Source: Candidatus Moranbacteria bacterium CG_4_9_14_3_um_filter_42_9 (GTDB lineage Bacteria; Patescibacteriota; Minisyncoccia; Moranbacterales; UBA2206). From it: DNA of 5,541 nucleotides. Location of the stretch: contig PFVN01000086.1 in assembly GCA_002790635.1 (NCBI GenBank), positions 1 through 5,541 of the forward strand. The letters are read 5' to 3'. Position numbers and translations under genes: made by a program. Shown one piece after another: positions 1 through 5,520 of this stretch (the first letter of the stretch is position 1; each line of letters opens with the position of its first letter). The notes under the pieces are model-generated. The model was not told the DNA's origin. It saw nothing but the letters and a program-made list of their open reading frames with translations, and did not search any database.

Positions 1-16
1 AAGCTTTAATACGATG

Positions 17-53
17 ATAACCTCCGGCAACGGGGGTTATTTTTTTGTTTTTT
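17..53 (+). terminator. Intrinsic terminator of an upstream transcription unit
   Basis: A 9-bp stem pairs 17-25 with 32-40 (ATAACCTCC against GGGGGTTAT, one G-U wobble) around a 6-nt loop. It runs straight into a T-rich tract at 40-53 interrupted by one G. This is the standard Rho-independent form on the + strand and should end a gene lying before the window. The first 16 bases are too short to assign. The T tract overlaps the region where the -35 of the next promoter would lie. Confidence 0.85.
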
Positions 54-76
54 CGCGAACGAATTTGTGCTATTAT
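48..76 (+). promoter_or_regulatory. Extended -10 promoter for the response regulator operon
   Basis: TATTAT at 71-76 is preceded by TG and one base (68-70), giving an extended -10 element. At a 17-bp spacing the -35 position (48-53) is only a T run shared with the preceding terminator, so recognition would rest mainly on the extended -10. The predicted start near 83 leaves a leader of about 34 nt before the ATG at 117. Its position directly after a terminator and before the first gene supports the call; this is a by-eye prediction. Confidence 0.6.
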
Positions 77-116
77 ATATACAAGCTTGAAAGATAAAAG
101 ATATACCCAAATAATT

Positions 117-500
117 ATGGAAAATAAAAAAAGGATAAGGGTGGTTTTAGTTGAAGATGATGAAATGCTCAGTGCTATGTATGATGAAGCGTTAAGCCTC
201 ATGGGGTTTAGTGTCGGAGTAGCCAAAAGCGGCCAAGAAGGGTTGCGCCTGATTGAAGAAAATGAACCAGATATTGTAATTCTGGACATCGTGATGCCAG
301 ATGGAGATGGATTTTTTGTTCTGAGAAAGATAAGGGAAAATCAAAAAATTAAAAATGTACCGGTGATAATGCACACTAACCTATACAATGAATCAGATAA
401 AGCGGAAGCCCTGAAGCTGGGTGCCAAGGAATATGTGATCAAGGCGCAAATTACGCCGAAGCAACTAGTGCAAATCGTTAAAAAATATATGAAAGCCTGA
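117..500 (+). CDS. Single-domain response regulator (CheY-like receiver)
   Basis: The product is a 127-residue stand-alone receiver domain with no output domain, typical of CheY/Spo0F-type phosphorelay proteins. The acidic pocket is VEDDE at residues 12-16 (D14, D15), the phospho-acceptor is D57 in ILDIVMPDGDG, the switch Thr is T87, the aromatic switch residue is Y106 and the conserved lysine is K109. The start is set at the ATG at 117: the frame stays open upstream to a TTG at 45, but that TTG lies in the terminator T tract and before the promoter, and the ATG gives a normal receiver N-terminus. No clear Shine-Dalgarno is seen. It is the first gene of the operon, 8 bp before the small membrane protein gene. 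No histidine kinase is present in the window, so its input and partner are unknown. Confidence 0.93.
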   Translation: MENKKRIRVVLVEDDEMLSAMYDEALSLMGFSVGVAKSGQEGLRLIEENEPDIVILDIVMPDGDGFFVLRKIRENQKIKNVPVIMHTNLYNESDKAEALKLGAKEYVIKAQITPKQLVQIVKKYMKA

Positions 501-508
501 AATAAATT

Positions 509-793
509 ATGCAAAAAGCCTATACGGATATTCGAAAGAAAATTGAAAAACTTCAGTCAGTCGGTTCTTCCGGGACGGCAATAAATTTTTATAAAGCCAT
601 TCTCGGAATACTCGGATACGCCATCGTGCTGACCCGGAGCTCCGGAGTTTCTTTCCCGCTCATTGTTCAGAGCCAAGGAGCGCAATCAGTCTATTTTTCC
701 TATAAGGAATTTAAGAGTTACCAAAGAAGAGCCCGTTTGCTTTTTTTACTCGTGGCAATTCTGCTGATAATCATGGTTAAAACACAATTTTAA
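509..793 (+). CDS. Small membrane protein of unknown function upstream of ftsK
   Basis: The product has 94 residues and I do not recognise its family. It has a charged, probably helical N-terminus (residues 7-16), a moderately hydrophobic stretch at 29-41, a polar middle section and one clear C-terminal hydrophobic segment at 77-90, preceded by the basic cluster RRAR (73-76). By the positive-inside rule this suggests a tail-anchored protein with the bulk in the cytoplasm. Reality as a gene is supported by context: it starts 8 bp after the response regulator stop, and its TAA stop overlaps the ftsK ATG by one base (TAATG at 791-795), an arrangement typical of translational coupling. A role linked to the FtsK N-terminal membrane domain is possible but only inferred from position. 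No Shine-Dalgarno is apparent. Confidence 0.75.
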   Translation: MQKAYTDIRKKIEKLQSVGSSGTAINFYKAILGILGYAIVLTRSSGVSFPLIVQSQGAQSVYFSYKEFKSYQRRARLLFLLVAILLIIMVKTQF

Positions 794-3144
794 TGGGCAA
801 AAAAAAATTCGCAGGGAAAGGAAATAATTCCGGCAAAGAAAAAAACAATAAGCCGATAATTAACATTGGCGGCGACACTAAAAGAAGCGTCGCGGCTATT
901 TTTTTGTTCACGTTGGCGCTTTTAATTTTGTTGGGTTTTTTGGGGAAAGCCGGGCCAGCCGGTGAATTCCTGAATAAAGTTACCGGCACAGCGATTGGTT
1001 GGGCCAAGTTTATTTTTCCGATTTTTTTGACAATCGCGGGAATCGTATTATTGCTCCGCAAAGAAACTGCTTTCTATATATCAAAATTATTGGGACTTCT
1101 GGTCGCACTGATCAGTTTGTCGGGATTTTTCCATTGGTTTTACGAGATTGAAAATATGGAAGCAACGGCTTTGGCAGGTTCCGGCGGAGGCTATGTCGGT
1201 TTTGCGGTGGCTTATGAAGCGGTCAAATATCTGGGAAGGGCCGGCGGGCTGGTGGTTATTTTAGCCTTATTTTTTGCGGGCGCCATCGTTTCTCTCGATT
1301 TCCCCATTGTTACTCTGCTCAATAAAATAAAAGAGCTGAAAGAAAAAAGAAACACGGAGGACTTTCTGGTTACTGAAGATAATCCGGAAGATGCTCTTGG
1401 AGAAAATGCTGTGAAAAATCCTGGTGAAGATGTGGCAGCTGTAAACCCGGAGGCGGATGAGAATATCGAAAATATCGAATTTGTCGAAGGGGCGGACCGG
1501 TTTGTGGATGCCAAGCTTTTTGAAAAACTTTCCAGCGGCGTAGATTCTATCAAAAAAACTTTTTCCAGAAAAAGTATTCGAAATATTCCTCCCGACGAAA
1601 TAGGCTCAGAAGATGAGGATTGGCAGCTTCCGCCAGTCGATCTATTAGAGAAATCGGATGACAAAGCTGATCCAGGAGATAAAGAAAGGACAGTATCGAT
1701 TATCATTAAAAAATTAAAAGACTTTGGTATCGGGGTAGAGCCAGGAGAAATAACAGTTGGACCAGCGGTTACGCAATACACTTTTCGTCCGGCCGTCGGA
1801 GTTAAGATCTCCCGGATTTTAGCCTTGCAAAATGACCTAGCCCTAGCCCTAGCCGCCCGCTCCATCAGGATAGAAGCTCCAATACCAGGAAAACCGCTGA
1901 TCGGCATAGAAATTCCCAATCGGAAAACCGCTAATGTTAAGTTGCGAGATGTTTTGGAGAGCCCGGAATTTGCCCAAAAGAAATCAAAACTTTCCATCGG
2001 TTTTGGCAAGGACATCAGTGGGAATTTTGTTGTGGAAGATCTGGGGAAAATGCCTCATTTGATGATTGCTGGAGCCACCGGAAAAGGCAAATCAGTGTGC
2101 ATCAACTCAATTGTCACTTTTCTGCTGTATCAAAATTCTCCGAAAGATCTGAAATTTATAATGATTGATCCTAAACGCGTTGAGCTTTCTCTGTATAACA
2201 AAATACCCCATCTCCTGGCCGATGTGATAACTGATAATAATAAAGTCGTAACGGTGCTCAAATGGGCGGTCGGAGAGATGGAAAGAAGATATCGCTTGAT
2301 GCAGGATATCTCTTCGCGAGATATAGCATCTTATAATCGGGAAGTGGCTTCCGGACGGAAACGAAAATATACCGATCCGGAGTCGGGCGAAATGGTGGAA
2401 GAAGATTTGGAAAAGATGCCGCACATTGCAATCGTTATGGACGAGATGGCCGATTTGATGGCGAGCCACGGCAAAGAAGTGGAAGGCGCAATCGTCAGAT
2501 TAGCTCAATTAGCTAGAGCGGTTGGAATTCATCTGATTGTTTCTACCCAGCGTCCGGAAGTCAGAGTGATAACCGGTCTTATCAAAGCTAATATCACTAA
2601 TCGGGTTGCTTTCCAGGTAGGTTCCCAGATAGATTCACGGACGATTCTGGATATGGCCGGAGCGGAAAAACTTCTGGGTAATGGGGATATGCTTTATATT
2701 TCAACTAATTCTTCCAAGCCTAAGCGGATCCAAGGCGCTTTTATAAATGAAGCAGAAGTAAAAAGAGTGGTTAAATTTTTACTTGACCAAAAGGATGAGA
2801 AAAAAGAAATCAGTGAAGAAATAATTTCTTCCTCCCAACATGATTCCCCCTTGGAATTCAAGGAGGAAGACGGCGATGAAAAAGAAAATGACACGTATGA
2901 AGCGGCCAAGCAAGAAGTTATCCGTTCAGGCAAGGCCTCGGCAACATTGCTGCAGCGTCGGTTGAAAATCGGCTATCCCAAGGCGGCCAGAATTTTGGAC
3001 ATGCTGGAAGAAAAAGGCGTAGTCGGGCCGGCGGACGGAGCCAAGCCGAGAGAAGTTTATGCGGCCAAAAATACTCCACAGGAGGCAATAAATTATGAAG
3101 ATCCAGTCCAGGATCAGACATCGCGGGATAAATGGCAAATGTAA
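793..3144 (+). CDS. ftsK: DNA translocase FtsK/SpoIIIE family
   Basis: The product is a 783-residue septal DNA pump that would move chromosomal DNA through the closing division site. It has a basic N-terminus, about four hydrophobic segments (roughly 32-51, 70-88, 97-116, 150-168), an acidic low-complexity linker (about 177-285) and then the motor. The alpha part begins near 290. The RecA-like ATPase has Walker A GATGKGKS at 427-434, Walker B ending in D550-E551, the STQRP motif at 584-588 and R616 within SQIDSRTILD. The C-terminal gamma winged-helix domain at about 700-757 carries the ASATLLQRRLKIGYPKAARI-type signature that in characterised relatives reads polar sequence motifs and contacts XerD. 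A tail of about 26 residues follows. Size is typical of SpoIIIE-length proteins and shorter than E. coli FtsK because of the short linker. Walker A has Lys431 where Ser is usual; the essential GK-S remains. The ATG overlaps the upstream stop. Confidence 0.97.
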   Translation: MGKKKFAGKGNNSGKEKNNKPIINIGGDTKRSVAAIFLFTLALLILLGFLGKAGPAGEFLNKVTGTAIGWAKFIFPIFLTIAGIVLLLRKETAFYISKLLGLLVALISLSGFFHWFYEIENMEATALAGSGGGYVGFAVAYEAVKYLGRAGGLVVILALFFAGAIVSLDFPIVTLLNKIKELKEKRNTEDFLVTEDNPEDALGENAVKNPGEDVAAVNPEADENIENIEFVEGADRFVDAKLFEKLSSGVDSIKKTFSRKSIRNIPPDEIGSEDEDWQLPPVDLLEKSDDKADPGDKERTVSIIIKKLKDFGIGVEPGEITVGPAVTQYTFRPAVGVKISRILALQNDLALALAARSIRIEAPIPGKPLIGIEIPNRKTANVKLRDVLESPEFAQKKSKLSIGFGKDISGNFVVEDLGKMPHLMIAGATGKGKSVCINSIVTFLLYQNSPKDLKFIMIDPKRVELSLYNKIPHLLADVITDNNKVVTVLKWAVGEMERRYRLMQDISSRDIASYNREVASGRKRKYTDPESGEMVEEDLEKMPHIAIVMDEMADLMASHGKEVEGAIVRLAQLARAVGIHLIVSTQRPEVRVITGLIKANITNRVAFQVGSQIDSRTILDMAGAEKLLGNGDMLYISTNSSKPKRIQGAFINEAEVKRVVKFLLDQKDEKKEISEEIISSSQHDSPLEFKEEDGDEKENDTYEAAKQEVIRSGKASATLLQRRLKIGYPKAARILDMLEEKGVVGPADGAKPREVYAAKNTPQEAINYEDPVQDQTSRDKWQM

Positions 3145-3147
3145 TTT

Positions 3148-3162
3148 ATGAACCCCCGTTAG
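3148..3162 (+). pseudogene. Orphaned original start of the RodZ-like gene (4-codon remnant)
   Basis: ATG AAC CCC CGT TAG begins 3 bp after the ftsK stop and terminates inside the left inverted repeat. Its first two codons match the first two positions of the present RodZ-like frame (GTG AAC at 3256-3261), because the insertion duplicated TGAAC. I read it as the former start codon, cut off from its gene by the 103-bp element. It cannot make a functional product, though ribosomes leaving ftsK could still initiate on it. Confidence 0.65.
3149..3153. repeat. Left copy of 5-bp target-site duplication (TGAAC)
   Basis: TGAAC here is identical to 3257-3261 and abuts the outer end of the left terminal inverted repeat exactly. 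Together the two copies read as a target-site duplication made on insertion of the element between them. Confidence 0.75.
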
Positions 3163-3190
3163 AATTTTAATGTAACGATTGGCGGGGGAA

Positions 3191-3219
3191 CGGACATAAT
3201 TATAAATTTTTTTATAATA
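3191..3219 (+). promoter_or_regulatory. Promoter-like sequence inside the element, facing the RodZ-like gene
   Basis: CGGACA at 3191-3196 (four matches to TTGACA) and a perfect TATAAT at 3214-3219 are separated by 17 bp. Transcription would start near 3226, giving a leader of about 30 nt before the GTG at 3256 and omitting the left inverted repeat. A second -10-like TATTAT lies at 3236-3241 without a matching -35. The region is very AT-rich, so chance matches are easy; confidence is limited. Confidence 0.45.
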
Positions 3220-3245
3220 CTGCTCTAGCTTGTAGTATTATAAAA
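3210..3245. repeat. Strong internal hairpin in the element
   Basis: TTTTATAATACT at 3210-3221 is the exact reverse complement of 3234-3245. Pairing extends inward by a G-U and a C-G pair to leave an 8-nt loop, so the stem is 14 bp. Its right arm overlaps the right terminal inverted repeat (3241-3245) and its left arm contains the candidate -10 TATAAT. No T tract follows it, so it does not look like a terminator on the + strand. Confidence 0.8.
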
Positions 3246-3255
3246 TTCTAACGGG

Positions 3256-4260
3256 GTGAACGGATTTATCAAAAAAAGCATTGGAACCCTAACGCTCGGA
3301 GAAAAACTTAAAAAATTAAGAAGTGACAGGCGGATAAGTTTGAGCGAGGTTTCCAAGCATACCAGAATTCAAGTCAAGTATCTGGAACATTTGGAAGAAG
3401 GTCGCTATGAAAAATTGCCGGTTGATGTTTATGTCCGTGGGTTTCTCAAAAATTACGCCGATTTTTTGGGAGTTGACGCTAATATCCTAATTAGACTATA
3501 CGAGAAAGAAAAAGGAATTAAGGATAATTTGGAAAAAAACAAAAACGGAGAACCAGCTCAAGAACGAGCCAAGCCTTTAAAGATAAACTCTTTTGTTCTA
3601 ACGCCCAAAATAATCACAATCAGCAGTATAATCTTGCTAACACTCGGGGGATTTTTTTATCTCTATAAAGAAGTCGGTTCTTTCGCCAGCGCTCCCATTC
3701 TGGTGGTGCTGAGTCCGGAACAGAACGCGTTTATTTCCGGGAATGCCGTTCTGATTGAAGGGAAGACGGAAAAAGATGCCAGACTTTTCATAAATGACCA
3801 GCCTATCTTGGTAAACGATGACGGAAAGTTCAGGGAAGAGCTAACTCTGCAAGCCGGAAATAATTTTATAACCGTTAAGGCGGTGAATAGATTTGAAAAG
3901 GAAACCGTCCAAACCTTGACAATCCAATCAAATTATAAAAATGAAAACGAAGAAAGCCAGCCAGGGGAAGATAAAATAGAAAATGTCAGCTTACAGAAAG
4001 AAATTGAAATCGAACTTAAAATTGATCCCGGCCCGGTTTGGATAAATGTTGAAGCGGATGGAAATTTGGTTTTTAACGGAACCATGTTAACAGGCGCCAC
4101 GCAAAAATTCAAAGCGGCAAATGAAATTAGCATAAATTCGGGAAATGGGAAAGCCACCTTCGTAAAATTCAATAACAAGGATATTGGAACACTAGGGAAA
4201 GATTCCAGCTCGGTTCACGGTGTTAAATTCATCTCAGACACTGACTCTAGACAAGAATAA
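3256..4260 (+). CDS. RodZ-like membrane protein with N-terminal helix-turn-helix domain
   Basis: The product has 334 residues. A cytoplasmic HTH domain (about 12-87, LGEKLKKLRSDRRISLSEVS followed by the KYLEHLEEGRYEKLPVDVYV region) is the form found in RodZ, where it contacts MreB rather than serving mainly as a DNA-binding unit. A polar linker leads to one membrane segment at about 118-137. Outside the membrane are an Ig-like beta domain (about 147-225, resembling the glucodextranase-B type) and a C-terminal domain (about 249-330) resembling DUF4115 of RodZ. The expected topology is N-in, C-out. The start is GTG at 3256, the only usual start codon that retains the N-terminus before the HTH; it has no Shine-Dalgarno. 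The first base of this start is donated by the inserted element and the ancestral start was probably ATG. Known RodZ proteins act in rod shape and cell-wall elongation; that role here is inferred. Confidence 0.88.
   Translation: MNGFIKKSIGTLTLGEKLKKLRSDRRISLSEVSKHTRIQVKYLEHLEEGRYEKLPVDVYVRGFLKNYADFLGVDANILIRLYEKEKGIKDNLEKNKNGEPAQERAKPLKINSFVLTPKIITISSIILLTLGGFFYLYKEVGSFASAPILVVLSPEQNAFISGNAVLIEGKTEKDARLFINDQPILVNDDGKFREELTLQAGNNFITVKAVNRFEKETVQTLTIQSNYKNENEESQPGEDKIENVSLQKEIEIELKIDPGPVWINVEADGNLVFNGTMLTGATQKFKAANEISINSGNGKATFVKFNNKDIGTLGKDSSSVHGVKFISDTDSRQE
3257..3261. repeat. Right copy of 5-bp target-site duplication (TGAAC)
   Basis: This copy follows the right inverted repeat without a gap. 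Its TG forms bases two and three of the present GTG start codon, while the first G comes from the end of the element. Confidence 0.75.
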
Positions 4261-4276
4261 AATATAGTGATATACT
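4248..4276 (+). promoter_or_regulatory. recA promoter overlapping the end of the RodZ-like gene
   Basis: TAGACA at 4248-4253 (five of six to TTGACA), a 17-bp spacer and TATACT at 4271-4276 (five of six to TATAAT) with TG one base upstream (4268-4269) form the best promoter in the window. The -35 lies inside the last codons of the preceding gene. The start near 4283 puts the whole heptamer array into the recA leader, which would be about 160 nt long. Confidence 0.7.
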
Positions 4277-4288
4277 ATCATCATAATT

Positions 4289-4372
4289 CCTATAACCTAT
4301 AACCTATAACCTATAACCTATAACCTATAACCTATAACCTATAACCTATAACCTATAACCTATAACCTATAA
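4289..4372. repeat. Tandem heptamer array, (CCTATAA)12
   Basis: Twelve perfect, uninterrupted copies of CCTATAA occupy 84 bp. There are no spacers, so this is a simple tandem array and not CRISPR. It lies between the RodZ-like gene and recA, just after the predicted transcription start, and so should be transcribed. It resembles the short tandemly repeated heptamers known from cyanobacterial intergenic regions in form, though not in sequence. Perfect short repeats of this length are prone to copy-number change by slippage. The 48 bp after it (4373-4420) show nothing clear beyond a possible degenerate inverted unit, GGATTAT at 4413-4419. Confidence 0.98.
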
Positions 4373-4420
4373 CATTCCAAATCCAATCTTTCAATATTTT
4401 GATTTAAGTTGCGGATTATG

Positions 4421-4436
4421 GGTTACAGGTTACAGG
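4421..4436. repeat. Inverted heptamer copies (GGTTACA)2 plus GG before recA
   Basis: Two GGTTACA units and a partial GG differ from the reverse-complement array unit (GGTTATA) by one base. The 16 nt can pair with any CCTATAACCTATAACC stretch of the array, for example 4352-4367, giving 14 pairs and two A-C mismatches. The AGG at the end forms part of the likely recA ribosome binding site. Confidence 0.85.
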
Positions 4437-4437
4437 A
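4434..4437 (+). promoter_or_regulatory. Likely recA ribosome binding site (AGGA)
   Basis: AGGA ends 8 nt before the ATG at 4446, a usable Shine-Dalgarno spacing. It is the only gene start here with a recognisable site. It is built from the last bases of the inverted heptamer repeat and so can be masked by the upstream array. Confidence 0.6.
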
Positions 4438-4445
4438 AAATTATT

Positions 4446-5456
4446 ATGAAAGAAGAAAGCGAAAAAAATATAAATATCGTGATGGATCAAATAAAAGAAA
4501 AGTTCGGTGAAGGCGTGATCATGAAGCTGGGAGAAGTAAAAAGGGTCAATGTGGAGTCAATACCAACCGGTTCAATTTCTTTGGACATTGCGCTGGGTAT
4601 CGGGGGGATTCCGCGCGGACGGGTGGTTGAAATATACGGTCCGGAGTCATCGGGAAAAACAACCCTGACTCTCCATATCATCGCCAATGCCCAAAAAGCC
4701 AAAGGCGTTGCCGCTTTTATTGACGCAGAACACGCTCTGGATCCGGAATACGCCAAAAAAATCGGCGTTTCGATCAATGACCTTTTGATTTCCCAGCCGG
4801 ATAACGGAGAACAGGCTTTGGATATTGTGGAAACGTTGGTTAACTCGGGGGCCATTAGTATCATTGTCGTAGATTCGGTGGCGGCGCTTGTGCCGAAAGC
4901 CGAAATTGAAGGAGAGATGGGCGATTCGCATATGGGGCGGCAAGCGCGTCTGATGTCGCAGGCCCTCAGGAAGCTCACGGCGATCGTGGCCAAAGCCAAC
5001 TGTACGGTAATTTTCATCAACCAGATCAGAATGAAAATCGGAGTCGTGTTCGGCAATCCGGAAACGACCACTGGCGGGAACGCGCTCAAATTCTATTCGT
5101 CCGTCAGAATCGAAGTACGGCGGGCCGCTCAGATAAAAAAGGGAGAGGATATCGTCGGCAATCGCGTGAAAGTGAAGATCGTCAAAAACAAAGTCGCGCC
5201 GCCGTTCAAAACGACCGAGGTCGACATTATGTATAACGAAGGAATTTCCGCTTCGGGTGACTTGTTGGATACGGGAGTAAAATATGAAGTGCTTGAGAAA
5301 AAGGGCAATTCGTATATGTTTCACGAAATAAAATTAGGAGTTGGAAGAGAAGTTGCTAAAGCAGCGCTCAAAGCCGATCCGAAGCTGATGAAAGAAATTT
5401 CTTTAGAAATTTTTAAAAAAGTTCGTGAAGTAGAAGAAGCAGCGGCCGAGGCTTGA
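4446..5456 (+). CDS. recA: Recombinase RecA
   Basis: The product is a 336-residue ATP-dependent strand-exchange protein, which forms filaments on single-stranded DNA in homologous recombination and repair. Walker A is GPESSGKT at 65-72, the catalytic glutamate is E95, Walker B ends at D143, loop L1 covers about 155-164 ([10 protein letters not shown]), Q193 opens the L2 region to about 209, and K247 and K249 match the interface lysines K248/K250 of E. coli. Numbering stays within one residue of E. coli RecA, which supports the ATG at 4446. The C-terminal tail is shorter than in E. coli (352 residues) but still acidic. It is transcribed with its own promoter and a repeat-bearing leader. No SOS-type operator is visible upstream, so control may not be through LexA. 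Confidence 0.98.
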   Translation: MKEESEKNINIVMDQIKEKFGEGVIMKLGEVKRVNVESIPTGSISLDIALGIGGIPRGRVVEIYGPESSGKTTLTLHIIANAQKAKGVAAFIDAEHALDPEYAKKIGVSINDLLISQPDNGEQALDIVETLVNSGAISIIVVDSVAALVPKAEIEGEMGDSHMGRQARLMSQALRKLTAIVAKANCTVIFINQIRMKIGVVFGNPETTTGGNALKFYSSVRIEVRRAAQIKKGEDIVGNRVKVKIVKNKVAPPFKTTEVDIMYNEGISASGDLLDTGVKYEVLEKKGNSYMFHEIKLGVGREVAKAALKADPKLMKEISLEIFKKVREVEEAAAEA

Positions 5457-5493
5457 CCCCGTAGTGAATTTTCGGCCATGTAACGCGGACGAA
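5457..5493. repeat. Diverged copy of element-end-like sequence after recA
   Basis: Starting right after the recA stop, four blocks occur in the same order as in the left half of the ftsK/RodZ element: CCCCGT (5457-5462; 3154-3159), GAATTTT (5466-5472; 3162-3168), ATGTAACG (5478-5485; 3170-3177) and CGGAC (5486-5490; 3191-3195). Spacings differ by a few bases, with a 13-bp gap before the last block. No right-hand inverted repeat is visible before the window ends. A weak stem, TTCG(G)CC with GG(A)CGAA at 5471-5477 and 5487-5493, is also present. It may be a related or decayed element, or a shared intergenic motif. Confidence 0.4.
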
Positions 5494-5520
5494 TTAAATT
5501 AGAAATAAAGTTTTTTAATT

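Larger units (their letters stand above)
3154..3256. mobile_element. MITE-like 103-bp non-coding element with terminal inverted repeats
   Basis: The ends are a perfect 16-bp inverted repeat, CCCCGTTAGAATTTTA at 3154-3169 and its reverse complement at 3241-3256. Exact TGAAC copies flank both ends. The interior of 71 bp has no coding capacity, so it would depend on a transposase elsewhere in the genome. Excising the element plus one TGAAC restores TAATTTATGAACGGATTT, joining ftsK to an in-frame ATG start of the next gene. That reconstruction is strong evidence for insertion. A 5-bp duplication occurs in several DDE transposase families, including Tn3, but the end reads CCCC inward rather than the GGGG usual for Tn3, and I do not recognise the family. 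The alternative is a native regulatory stem, which would not explain the flanking repeats. Confidence 0.75.

Noticed and set aside
45..116. Upstream TTG start for the response regulator adding 24 residues
   Set aside because: The TTG lies in the terminator T tract and before the promoter, and the added residues do not look like part of a receiver domain.
1836..1853. CCTAGC repeated three times, telomere-like hexamer
   Set aside because: It lies inside ftsK and encodes the alternating Leu-Ala run found at this point in the family; codon choice explains it.
1212..2015. Long antisense reading frame opposite ftsK (about 267 codons)
   Set aside because: It is the shadow of a highly conserved coding region; the translation is Ser-rich and low-complexity with no recognisable domain or upstream signals. 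The antisense frames opposite recA (4487-5089, 4647-5324) were rejected for the same reason.
3153..3213. Intrinsic terminator after ftsK
   Set aside because: The CCCCCG/CGGGGG stem (3153-3158 with 3183-3188) is separated from the T run (3207-3213) by about 18 nt, and the strong hairpin at 3210-3245 has no T tract after it.
3154..3256. Tn3-family derivative, suggested by the 5-bp duplication
   Set aside because: Tn3-type ends are about 38 bp and usually begin GGGG reading inward; these are 16 bp and begin CCCC, so the duplication length alone does not support the assignment.
4289..4372. CRISPR array
   Set aside because: The 7-bp units are directly adjacent with no spacers; it is a simple tandem repeat.
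4261..4445. LexA/SOS operator in front of recA
   Set aside because: I found neither a CTGT-N8-ACAG nor a GAAC-N4-GTTC type palindrome; the ACAG sequences present belong to the GGTTACA repeats.
5492..5520. recA terminator formed by AATTAAA and TTTAATT
   Set aside because: The stem is only 7 A-T pairs with a 15-nt loop and no G-C content; the similarity to a terminator comes from the AT-rich sequence.
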